From positions 1,299,724 to 1,363,723 of the forward strand of contig NZ_JAQNDL010000002.1 of the NCBI RefSeq assembly GCF_028368995.1: 64,000 nucleotides of DNA, written 5' to 3'. Within the stretch, counting starts at the first letter, position 1; every line of letters begins with the position of its first letter. Positions 53,334 to 61,615 of this stretch are shown piece after piece. The DNA is from Nannocystis bainbridge (GTDB lineage: Bacteria; Myxococcota_A; Polyangia; Nannocystales; Nannocystaceae). The notes beneath the pieces are model-generated. The model worked only from the letters and a program-made list of their open reading frames with translations. It made no database searches and was not told the origin of the DNA. The position numbers and the translations under genes were made by a program.

Positions 53334-55952
53334 ATGATCCGAGCTTCCTCCGTCGCCCTACTGGCCGCGCTGACGTCGACCTCGCTCGCCGCGCCGGCGA
53401 CCGCCGCCGAGCCGCAACGGACCCGCTTCGCGCTGCCCAGCAGCAACGGCTGGGGCGCGCTCCTGGTCGACCTCAAGGCCGGCAAGGCGACCGAGCTGCG
53501 CGAGCACGTGTTCGCGGCCGAGGAGCCGAAGATCGACGAGCAAGGTCAGGACATCTGGGACGGCGAACAATTCGCGACGGTGCACACGCGCGATGTCTTG
53601 TACGACGCGTACTTCGGCGTTCGCGCCGAGGGCGAGCAGCTGTGGCTGCCGTCGGTGCCGGTCGACGAGGACGCCAGCGGTTACTACGCGTGGAGCGACA
53701 GCGAGGAGGTCGGCACCGGCATCGTGAAGATGGTGCAGCCGCTCGGGGCGCTCGAGGCAACGACCTTCGCGTTCGCGCCGCAGGGCCTCGAGGCGGCCGG
53801 GATGGTGCTGCTGCTGCGGCTCAAGAACACCGGGGCGCAGCCGCTGCAGGGGGTGCAGGCGTTCTCGCTGCACAACTTCCACCTCGGGTCCGGGCGCCCG
53901 AACCGGCCGTGGGACGTGCACGAAGACATCGGCAACAACGGCGAGACGCTCGAGTTCGTCGGCGGCGCCGAGGCCCGCTTCCGCGAGCGCGGGTTCGCCG
54001 GCACGATCGTGACGCGAGCGCTGGCGCCGATCGTGCACCGCGGGGTCGGGCCGGGCGTCGATCTGTTCGCGCTGGTCGATCAGGGGCTGGCCGATCTGCC
54101 CGACAACATGGCGCCGGCCAACGCGGTCGACAACGCGACCTCGGCGTTCCAGTGGAACGTCGGCGCGCTGGCGCCGGGCGCCGAGGCGTGGATCGGGATC
54201 GCGGCGATCCACCGCGGCGATCCGTTCGCCGGCGCGGAGGCCGAGACGACCCTCGACGCGTGGATCGACGGCGTCGGCCCGCAGCTGCTGCTGGCCCGCG
54301 AGCGCGCGGTGTGGGCCGACCTCCACCAGCAGCAGTCGAAGCTGCCGGACGGGCTGGCCGCGGCCGAGGTGCCCATGCTGCGCCAGGCAGTAGCGATGTT
54401 GCACATGGGACAGGTCCTCGAGGACAGGTCGTTCGCGCGCGAGTGGCTGAGCCAGGACGGCGAGCCGCGGCGCACCCGCTTCCCCGGGCTCGACGACGAG
54501 CCCGCGATGCTACCGGCGTGGATCAAGCACCGCGGCCGGGGGGCGGTGCTGGCCAGCCTGCCGCCGGGCGAGTGGACCTACGCGTGGATCCGCGACGGCG
54601 CCTACGCGACCACGGCGATGGCGGCGCTGGGGATGAAGGAGCACGCGCGGGCGTCGCTCGCCTACTACCTCGACGCCGAGGCCGGGCGGTTCCAGCAGTG
54701 GACCGAGCTGCAGCCGTACAGCATGCCGCCGTACCAGATCAGCCTGGTGCGCTACTTCGGGTTCGGGGTCGAGGAGACCGACTTCAACGCGTTCGGGCCC
54801 AACCTCGAGTTCGACGGCTTCGGCCTGTTCCTGTGGGCGCTGCGGGCCTACGAGGTGCTGAGCGGCGACACCTCGCTGGCCGACGCGCGCTGGGAGCAGG
54901 TCGCGACCGAGGTCGCCGACGTCCTGGTCGCGCTGGTCGACCCCGAGACCGGGATGATCCGGCCCGACTCGTCGATCTGGGAGACGCACTGGCTCGGGCG
55001 CCAGCGGCGGTTCACGTACACCAGCATCACCGCCGCGCGCGGGCTGTGCGACGCGGCCGCCATCGCCGAGCGCCGCGGCGACGCTGTCCGTGCGGACATG
55101 TACAAGAAGACAGGTGAATCGATCCGCGCCGCCATCGCCGCGCGCGCCACCGACGGCGACGGGGCGCTGGCTGGCAGCGTCGAGGAGCTGGCGACCGGCG
55201 AGGGTTACTTCGACGCGGCGGTGTGGGACGCGATCGCCATGGGCCTGTTCGATCCGCAGGGCCCGATCGCGCAGGCGACCTTCGCCGGGCTCGACGAGCA
55301 CCTGCGCGTCGACGCCGGGGTCGGGTGGTCGCGCAACGACGACCGCTGGGACCACGCGATGATGGAGGACGCGACTCCGTGGGGCAGCGACTACGACAGC
55401 GCCGAGTGGGTCATCACCGACCTGCGCGGCTCGGTGGCGCTGCGCAAGGCCGGCGAGGCGGCGCGGGCCGACGCGCTGAACGAGTGGGTGCGCGAGCAGG
55501 CGGCCACCAACTACTACATGACCGCGGAGACGTTCGACGAGAAGACCGGCGTGTACAAGTTCAACTCGCCGATGCTCGGCTTCGGCGCCGGGGCTTACGC
55601 GCTGGCGCTGGCCCACCGCGCGGGGGCGTTCGCCGACCCGGCCTGCGGCGCCTACTTCGTCGAGGAGGACGTCGATCCGACCACGAGCACCGGCACCGAC
55701 ACCGGCGAGACGACGACCACCGGCGCGCCCGACCCGACGACCGCGGCGCCGACCACCGGCACCAATTCGACGGGCACGACGAGCGAGGGCGAGACCGCGA
55801 CGACGAGCGTGTCGAGCGCGGGCTCGGCGACCGCGGGGCTCACGGGTGGGACCAGCGAGGATGGCTGCGGATGCACGTCGGGCGGACCTGGAGCGCCGGC
55901 GGCGCTGCTGCTGCTCGGGCTCGTGGTTCGGCGTCGGCGTCGGCGCGCTTGA
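53334..55952 (+). CDS. Secreted glucoamylase-like (GH15) protein with MYXO-CTERM tail
   Basis: An 872-residue protein with a cleavable signal peptide (AAPATAA). The N-terminal beta-sandwich is followed by an (alpha/alpha)6 barrel with GEWTYAWIRDGAYATTAMAA, FNAFGPNLEFDGFGLFLWAL, DSSIWETHWLGRQRRFTYTS and ATPWGSDYDSAEW, as in GH15 enzymes. A Thr/Ser linker leads to GCGCTSG, a hydrophobic run and RRRRRRA, a MYXO-CTERM signal. It should release glucose from alpha-glucans. It is divergent from the amylase, 70 bp apart. TAGGGT lies 9 nt before the ATG. Confidence 0.85.
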   Translation: MIRASSVALLAALTSTSLAAPATAAEPQRTRFALPSSNGWGALLVDLKAGKATELREHVFAAEEPKIDEQGQDIWDGEQFATVHTRDVLYDAYFGVRAEGEQLWLPSVPVDEDASGYYAWSDSEEVGTGIVKMVQPLGALEATTFAFAPQGLEAAGMVLLLRLKNTGAQPLQGVQAFSLHNFHLGSGRPNRPWDVHEDIGNNGETLEFVGGAEARFRERGFAGTIVTRALAPIVHRGVGPGVDLFALVDQGLADLPDNMAPANAVDNATSAFQWNVGALAPGAEAWIGIAAIHRGDPFAGAEAETTLDAWIDGVGPQLLLARERAVWADLHQQQSKLPDGLAAAEVPMLRQAVAMLHMGQVLEDRSFAREWLSQDGEPRRTRFPGLDDEPAMLPAWIKHRGRGAVLASLPPGEWTYAWIRDGAYATTAMAALGMKEHARASLAYYLDAEAGRFQQWTELQPYSMPPYQISLVRYFGFGVEETDFNAFGPNLEFDGFGLFLWALRAYEVLSGDTSLADARWEQVATEVADVLVALVDPETGMIRPDSSIWETHWLGRQRRFTYTSITAARGLCDAAAIAERRGDAVRADMYKKTGESIRAAIAARATDGDGALAGSVEELATGEGYFDAAVWDAIAMGLFDPQGPIAQATFAGLDEHLRVDAGVGWSRNDDRWDHAMMEDATPWGSDYDSAEWVITDLRGSVALRKAGEAARADALNEWVREQAATNYYMTAETFDEKTGVYKFNSPMLGFGAGAYALALAHRAGAFADPACGAYFVEEDVDPTTSTGTDTGETTTTGAPDPTTAAPTTGTNSTGTTSEGETATTSVSSAGSATAGLTGGTSEDGCGCTSGGPGAPAALLLLGLVVRRRRRRA

Positions 55953-55986
55953 CCCAGCGGCGCGCGGCGTCCCAACATCGGCGTGG

Positions 55987-57675
55987 ATGACCGCGCCGCC
56001 CCTGCTCGTCGCCTACTTCTCGATGGAGATCGCCCTGTCGAGCGAGCTCCCGACGTACGCGGGCGGGCTCGGGGTGCTCGCCGGCGACCATTTGCGGGCG
56101 GCGGCCGACACTGGCCTGGCGCTGGTCGGGGTGACCTTGCTGTACCGCAAGGGTTACTTCCGCCAGGTCCTCGACGCGCAGGGCCACCAGCAGGAGCGCG
56201 ACGTCCAGTGGCTGCCCGAGCATCACCTCGAGCGGGTGTCGACGCAGGTCACCGTCAGCATCGAGGGCCGCGAGGTGAGGGTGGGGGCGTGGCAGACCTG
56301 GATCGCCGGCGCCGGCGGCGGGCGGGTCCCGGTCTACATGCTCGACACCGACATCGACGGCAACGGCGAGGAGGACCGCCGGATCACCGATCACCTGTAC
56401 GGCGGCGAGGAGCGCTATCGGCTGCAGCAGGAGGCGGTGCTCGGGCTCGGCGGGCGGCGCCTGCTGGCCGCGCTCGAGCTGAAGCCGACCCGCTACCACC
56501 TCAACGAGGGCCACTCGTCGCTGCTCGCGCTCGAGCTGCTGGCGATCGAGATGTCCTCCGGGACAGGTGAAGACGCCGACCTCGCGGCCGCGATCGCGGC
56601 GGTGCGCGAGCGCTGCGTGTTCACCACCCACACCCCGATCCCGGCCGGCCACGATCGCTTCCCCAGGGCGCTGGCGACCGCGGTGCTCGGGCGCGAGCTG
56701 GTCGACCTGTACGCCCGCCTGCCGACCCCGCACAGCGCCGAGATCAACATGAGCGCGCTGGGCATCGAGCTCAGCGGGTTCGTCAACGGCGTGTCGCATC
56801 GCCACGCCGAGGTCTCGGCCGGCATGTTCCCCGGGCGGCCGATCCACGCCATCACCAACGGCGTCCACTCGGCCACCTGGACCGCCCCTGCCATGCGCGC
56901 CGTGTTCGACCGCTGGATCCCCGAGTGGCGGCGGCACGCCCACGCCCTGCGGCAGGCCCAGAAGATCCCGACCGACGCCATCGTCGCCGCCCACCGCGAG
57001 GCCAAGCGCGCGCTCGTCGACGAGATCAACCGCCACGGCGACCACAACTTCGGCGAGGAGCGGTTCACTCTCGGCTTCGCCCGTCGCGCCACCGCTTACA
57101 AGCGCATGCTGCTGATCTTGCGCGACGTCCGGCGCCTGCGCGAGATCGCCAGCCGCTGGGGCGCGCTGCAGATCGTGTTCGCCGGCAAGGCCCACCCGCG
57201 CGACCTCGAGGGCAAGCGCATGATCGAGGCCGTGTTCCGCCAGCAGGAGGTCGTGCTGCCGTCGGTGCGGATCGCGTTCTTGCCCGGCTACGACATGCGC
57301 CTCGGCGGGCTCGTGACCGCCGGCGTCGACCTGTGGCTGAACACGCCGATGGCCCCGCTCGAGGCCTCGGGCACCAGCGGCATGAAGGCCGCCCACAACG
57401 GCGTGCCCAACCTCAGCGTGCGCGACGGCTGGTGGTGCGAGGGCTACATCGAGGGCCAGACCGGCTGGGTGCTGGCGCCCGGCCACCCGAGCGACGACGC
57501 CGACGCGGCCCAGCTGTACCGCGTGCTCGACGAGGAGGTCCTGCCGCTGTACCTCGGCGCGCCCGAGCGGTGGGCCGAGCGCATGCGGGCCAGCATCGCC
57601 CTCGCGGCCAGCTACTTCAACGCGCACCGGATGGTCGGCGAGTACCTCGAGCGGGCCTACGCGCCGCGCTGGTAG
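55987..57675 (+). CDS. glgP: Alpha-glucan phosphorylase (GT35, short form)
   Basis: A 562-residue protein. PPLLVAYFSMEIALSSELPT, YAGGLGVLAGDHLRAAADTG, HLNEGHSSLLALEL and LEASGTSGMKAAHNGVPNLS match the short GT35 family; the Lys of GTSGMK binds PLP. It releases glucose-1-phosphate from glycogen or maltodextrins in the cytoplasm. It follows the glucoamylase gene by 34 bp. The context of amylase, glucoamylase and phosphorylase indicates a starch/glycogen use cluster. A palindrome unit (56550-56567) encodes EMSSGTG. Confidence 0.88.
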   Translation: MTAPPLLVAYFSMEIALSSELPTYAGGLGVLAGDHLRAAADTGLALVGVTLLYRKGYFRQVLDAQGHQQERDVQWLPEHHLERVSTQVTVSIEGREVRVGAWQTWIAGAGGGRVPVYMLDTDIDGNGEEDRRITDHLYGGEERYRLQQEAVLGLGGRRLLAALELKPTRYHLNEGHSSLLALELLAIEMSSGTGEDADLAAAIAAVRERCVFTTHTPIPAGHDRFPRALATAVLGRELVDLYARLPTPHSAEINMSALGIELSGFVNGVSHRHAEVSAGMFPGRPIHAITNGVHSATWTAPAMRAVFDRWIPEWRRHAHALRQAQKIPTDAIVAAHREAKRALVDEINRHGDHNFGEERFTLGFARRATAYKRMLLILRDVRRLREIASRWGALQIVFAGKAHPRDLEGKRMIEAVFRQQEVVLPSVRIAFLPGYDMRLGGLVTAGVDLWLNTPMAPLEASGTSGMKAAHNGVPNLSVRDGWWCEGYIEGQTGWVLAPGHPSDDADAAQLYRVLDEEVLPLYLGAPERWAERMRASIALAASYFNAHRMVGEYLERAYAPRW

Positions 57676-57711
57676 GCCGGGTCACGGGGTTCTCGTACAT
57701 AAACTTTGGGG

Positions 57712-57826
57712 CATGTTCCGTAGGACATGTCGGACATGGACAATAGCCTGAGAGGCGTGGCGCGTGCATGGCTCTCAGGACATGTCGTCAAGAGCATGCG
57801 CTTCAGGACATGCCCTGGCGGACATG
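57712..57826. repeat. Phased palindromic array between convergent genes
   Basis: CATG nodes at 57712 and 57726, then a disordered stretch, then CATG at 57767, 57781, 57795, 57809 and 57823, each 14 bp apart. The epimerase stop codon begins at 57830. Confidence 0.88.
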
Positions 57827-57829
57827 GCC

Positions 57830-58831
57830 TCAGAGATAGCCGTTGGCCGCGAACCACTCGGCCGCGCGGCGCAGGGTCTCGTCGAGCGGGCGGACGGTGA
57901 AGCCGAGCTCCTCGCGGGCCTTGCGGTTGTCGAAGTGCAGCGCCTGGCTGGCGTAGGCGACCGAGCCGGCGGTGATCAGCGGCTCCTTGCCGGTGACGCG
58001 GTCGGCCAATTGCTCGAGCGCCCAGCCGGCCGCGCGGGCCATGGCGACCGGGGTGGAGAACATCTTGTGGCGCATGCCGAGCACGCGCCGCATCTCGGCC
58101 ACCAGGGCGAAGATGTCGAGGTTGTGGCCGGTCAGCAGGTAGCATTCGCCGCGGCGGCCGCGTTCTTCGGCGAGCAGGTGGCCGCGCGCGACGTCCTCGA
58201 CGTCGACGATGTTGAGGCCGCCGGCGAAGCACACGCGGATCCGTCCGCTGAGCGCGTCGACCAGGGTCTTGCCGGTCGGGGTCGGGCCGACGTCGCCGGG
58301 GCCGAGCGGCATGCCGGGGCCGACGACGGTGACGTCGACCAGCGGCGCGAACGCCAGCGCGACCTGCTGGCCGAGGTACTTCGAGCGCACGTAGTCGAAG
58401 CTGCCGGCCCACAGGTTGAACGGGGTCGCCTCGTCCGAGGGCACCCCGTCCTCGCGCACGCCGACGGCGGCGATCGAGCTGGTGTAGACGACCTTGCGCA
58501 CCCCGGCCTCGGCCGCCGCGGCCAGCACGTTGGCGGTGCCGGTGACGTTGACGTCGTAGATGACCTTTGGGTCAGGTACCCAGGTACGGTAGACGGCGGC
58601 CAGGTGGTAGACGACGTCGCAGCCGCGGACCAGCGTGCGCATGCGATCGCGGTCGAGGACGTCGGCCTCGACGCGCTCGACCCGCGCGGGGTCGATGCCG
58701 GCGAGGTTGCGCGGATCTTCGCCCGGGCGCAGCACCGCCCGCACGGGGCGCCCTTGCTCGACCAGCAGGCGGACGACGTGATGACCGATGAAGCCGGCGG
58801 CGCCGGTCACGAGCACGGGGGCGGCGGACAT
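57830..58831 (-). CDS. NAD-dependent epimerase, HpnA-like
   Basis: A 333-residue extended SDR. VLVTGAAGFIGHHVVRLLVE is the NAD motif, VYHLAAVYRTWVPDP and VVYTSSIAAVG carry active-site strands, and YVRSKYLGQQVA contains the YxxxK pair. PTGKTLVDALSGR and GLNIVDVEDVARGHLLA resemble hopanoid-associated epimerase HpnA, though no hopanoid cyclase is in the window. Other extended SDR functions on sugars or steroids are possible. Confidence 0.78.
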   Translation of the reverse strand: MSAAPVLVTGAAGFIGHHVVRLLVEQGRPVRAVLRPGEDPRNLAGIDPARVERVEADVLDRDRMRTLVRGCDVVYHLAAVYRTWVPDPKVIYDVNVTGTANVLAAAAEAGVRKVVYTSSIAAVGVREDGVPSDEATPFNLWAGSFDYVRSKYLGQQVALAFAPLVDVTVVGPGMPLGPGDVGPTPTGKTLVDALSGRIRVCFAGGLNIVDVEDVARGHLLAEERGRRGECYLLTGHNLDIFALVAEMRRVLGMRHKMFSTPVAMARAAGWALEQLADRVTGKEPLITAGSVAYASQALHFDNRKAREELGFTVRPLDETLRRAAEWFAANGYL

Positions 58832-58896
58832 GCTTGCGATGAAACCGCAATCGCCCTGTGACGTGAAGCCCCACGCGCCGTGGTAGTCTGGGTCGC

Positions 58897-59817
58897 ATGT
58901 GGTCCCCCCGCCACGGCCGCGTCACGCGGACGCTCCTCCTCGCCGTCACGCCGACGCTCGCGGCCTGCTTCGTCGACGTCCCGCCGGCGCTGAGCGGCGG
59001 CGCGAGCAGCGAGGGCGAGGGGCCGGGCGAGGGCACCACCGGCACGACAGGGCTGACGACCGAGGACGTGCACGACGACGCCGACAGCAGCTCGAAGGGC
59101 TGCCCGACCACGGCGCCGCCGGGCAAGTGGTACCTCGATCAGGACGGCGACGACTGGGGCGTCGAGCCGGCCCAGGTCGCGTGCGACCAGCCGCCCGGGA
59201 CCGCGGCGGAGCGCGGCGACTGCGACGACGGGGATCCCGAGCGGTTCCCCGGGTCGCTCGAGGTGTGCGACGGCGAGGACGACGACTGCGACGAGATCGT
59301 CGACGAGTTCTCGCCGGTCAACGCGAACTGCAACGGCTGCGCGCTGGCCGAGCGCGACGGGGCGCCGCACTGGTTCTGCAAGGACGACGCGATCGACTGG
59401 GTCGCGGCGCGCGAGGCCTGCACGGAGCTCGGCTGGACCGTCGAGCTGCTCAGCATCCACAGCGAGGCCGACCACGCGTGGGCGCGCACCCAGGCGCAGG
59501 CGCTGTACGAGGGCGTCGATCCGATGGGCACGTTCTGGATCGGCCTGCGCCGCGCCGACCCGCACTGGGCCAGCTGCACGGCCGATCCGGCCCAGTGGGA
59601 GTGGAGCGACGGCAGCCCGCTCGACTACGCCGCCTGGTCGATGGGACAGCCCGACTCGGCGCCCTGCGACGCGCTGTGCGAGCCGGTCGACGCGCTCGAC
59701 GAGGCCTGTCCGCGCGAGAACTGCGGCCACATGCTGTACCTCGAGGGCGGCTGGAACGACCGCGCCTGCTTCGCCGCGGGGGTCGGCTACGCCTGCCGCG
59801 CGGCACCCCCGCCGTGA
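58897..59817 (+). CDS. Lipoprotein with MopE-like and C-type-lectin-like domains
   Basis: A 306-residue protein with a signal peptide ending TLAACFVDV (lipobox). YLDQDGDDWGVEPAQVACDQ and GDCDDGDPERFPGSLEVCDG resemble the Cys/Asp-rich MopE metal-binding motif of myxobacterial surface proteins. Residues about 165-300 resemble a C-type lectin fold: AREACTELGWTVELLSIHSE, FWIGLRR, WSDGSPLDYAAW and GGWNDRACF…YACRA. It may bind calcium and glycans on the cell surface. TAGTCT lies 7 nt before the ATG. Confidence 0.75.
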   Translation: MWSPRHGRVTRTLLLAVTPTLAACFVDVPPALSGGASSEGEGPGEGTTGTTGLTTEDVHDDADSSSKGCPTTAPPGKWYLDQDGDDWGVEPAQVACDQPPGTAAERGDCDDGDPERFPGSLEVCDGEDDDCDEIVDEFSPVNANCNGCALAERDGAPHWFCKDDAIDWVAAREACTELGWTVELLSIHSEADHAWARTQAQALYEGVDPMGTFWIGLRRADPHWASCTADPAQWEWSDGSPLDYAAWSMGQPDSAPCDALCEPVDALDEACPRENCGHMLYLEGGWNDRACFAAGVGYACRAAPPP

Positions 59818-59860
59818 GCCCGTTGCGGCGGCGATCCCGGTGTGGCATTCCTTGCCGACG

Positions 59861-61120
59861 ATGACGACCCGGGCCGATCCGCGCCTCGACCTGTCCTGTG
59901 AGACATCCGGCCTGCAGCCGCGCCCGCCCGGCACCTTCGAGGTCCTGGCCCAGGCGCCGGGCTCGCCGGCGCGGGCAGGGCGGCTGTGGACGGCGCACGG
60001 CCCGATCGACACGCCGTGCTTTATGCCGGTCGGCACCTACGGCGCGGTCAAGGGCCTCGACACCGACGACCTGCGCGAGGTCGGGGCGCAGATCATCCTC
60101 GGCAATTCGTACCACCTCGGCCATCGCCCCGGCGCCGCCCGCGTGGCCGCGCTCGGCGGCCTGCACCGCATGATGGCGTGGGATCGACCGATCCTCACCG
60201 ACAGCGGCGGCTTCCAGGTGTTCAGCCTGCGCGGCCTGCAGAAGATCGACGACGCCGGGGTCTCCTATCAGACCCACTTCGACGGCTCGCGCCACCGCAT
60301 GACCCCCGAGAGCGTGCTCGGGACCCAGGCGGCGCTCGGCTCCGACATCTGCATGATCCTCGATCACTGTCCGCCGGCCGACGCCGAGCCCGCGCTGATC
60401 CGCGCGGCGGTCGAGCGCAGCACCCGCTGGGCAGAGGAGGCGGCGCGCCGGCGCGGGGAGATCCTGCAGCCAGGACAGCTGTGCTTCGCCATCGTCCAGG
60501 GCGGGACGGACGTGGGCCTGCGCCGCGAGCACCTGGCGGCCCTGAAGGACTTGCCGTTCGACGGCCTCGCGCTCGGCGGCCTCAGCGTCGGCGAGCCGAT
60601 CCCCGAGATGCACGCCACCATGGCCGCGATCGGCCCGGAGATGCCGCAGGACCGCCCGCGCTACGTGATGGGCATCGGCACCCCGCACGACCTGCTGGCC
60701 GCGGTCAGCTCGGGTATCGACATGTTCGACTGCGTCATGCCGACCCGCCACGCCCGCAACGGCCAGCTTTTCACCTTCGCGGGCCGGCTGAACATCCGCC
60801 AGTCGCGCTTCCGCGACGATGACGCGCCGGTCGACGCCGCCTGCCGCTGCCGGTGCTGCACCCGCTACAGCCGGGCCTACCTGCGCCACCTCCACGAGCA
60901 GAACGAGCCGCTGTTCGGCCGCCTGGCGACGATCCACAACCTGTACTTCTATCAACAATGGGTCGGCGCCCTCCGGCGCGCCCTGCGCTCGGGCCGCTTC
61001 GAGGCCCTGCGCAGCGAGTTTTCGTCCGTCATCTCGAATGCTTACGCAGGCGGCGCGGAGCCCGAGGGGGACGAGGGCGGGCTCGCCTCCGCGGCCGCCC
61101 CGGCGCCGGAACCGGCGTGA
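59861..61120 (+). CDS. tgt: Queuine tRNA-ribosyltransferase
   Basis: A 419-residue enzyme. LTDSGGFQVFSLRGL holds the catalytic Asp, VQGGTDVGLRREHL and YVMGIGTPHDLL are conserved, MFDCVMPTRHARNG contains the second Asp, and CRCRCCTRYSRAYLRHL is the zinc site. It exchanges guanine 34 for preQ1 in tRNAs with GUN anticodons. ATG 59861 is preferred over 59840 by family length. It heads the usual tgt-yajC-secD-secF order. The N-terminal LSCET is encoded by a palindrome unit (59890-59907). Confidence 0.94.
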   Translation: MTTRADPRLDLSCETSGLQPRPPGTFEVLAQAPGSPARAGRLWTAHGPIDTPCFMPVGTYGAVKGLDTDDLREVGAQIILGNSYHLGHRPGAARVAALGGLHRMMAWDRPILTDSGGFQVFSLRGLQKIDDAGVSYQTHFDGSRHRMTPESVLGTQAALGSDICMILDHCPPADAEPALIRAAVERSTRWAEEAARRRGEILQPGQLCFAIVQGGTDVGLRREHLAALKDLPFDGLALGGLSVGEPIPEMHATMAAIGPEMPQDRPRYVMGIGTPHDLLAAVSSGIDMFDCVMPTRHARNGQLFTFAGRLNIRQSRFRDDDAPVDAACRCRCCTRYSRAYLRHLHEQNEPLFGRLATIHNLYFYQQWVGALRRALRSGRFEALRSEFSSVISNAYAGGAEPEGDEGGLASAAAPAPEPA

Positions 61121-61219
61121 CAGGCCCGGGGTTCTTTGGTACCCCCCTGCGACCGGTGACCGGCCTGCGTTTTTGCACGCGTCGGCCGCCCGCAGCGGCG
61201 TCAGAACGCAGGCGCCCCC

Positions 61220-61585
61220 GTGGATACTCCCGTCCGGACCATCGCCATGCTCGCCACCATCCTCGCCCAGGCCCCCGCCGCCTCCAACCCGCTCAGCGGG
61301 TTCATCGTCCCGATCCTGATGTTCGCGGCGATTTACTTCATCTTGATCCGCCCGATGGGCAAGCAAGAGAAGGACCGCAAGGCGCGGCTGGACAAGCTCG
61401 CCGCGGGCGACACCGTGCGGCTGACGGGCGGCATCATCGGCCGGATCAGCAGCATCGACGGGCCGATCGCTATGGTCGAGGTCGCCGAGCGGGTCAAGCT
61501 CAAGGTCGTGCGCGCCGAGATCGCGGACCGCTTCGACCCCGACGCGGCGACCAAGCCCGAGGCGGCCGCAGCGGCCACCAAGTGA
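61220..61585 (+). CDS. yajC: Sec translocon accessory subunit YajC
   Basis: A 121-residue protein with one membrane segment (FIVPILMFAAIYFILIRPMG) directly followed by the KQEKDRKARLDKLAAGDTVR basic segment and a small beta-rich domain. It associates with SecDF in the inner membrane. The GTG start gives a somewhat long N-terminus; the ATG at 61247 is an alternative. Confidence 0.92.
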   Translation: MDTPVRTIAMLATILAQAPAASNPLSGFIVPILMFAAIYFILIRPMGKQEKDRKARLDKLAAGDTVRLTGGIIGRISSIDGPIAMVEVAERVKLKVVRAEIADRFDPDAATKPEAAAAATK

Positions 61586-61615
61586 GGAATTTGCGGCAAC
61601 TAGCGAGGCGGACCG

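Noticed and set aside
61121-61219. Possible hairpin after tgt (GGGGT…ACCCC)
   Set aside because: Short stem, no T run, and yajC follows at once in a usual operon order, so I do not call a terminator.
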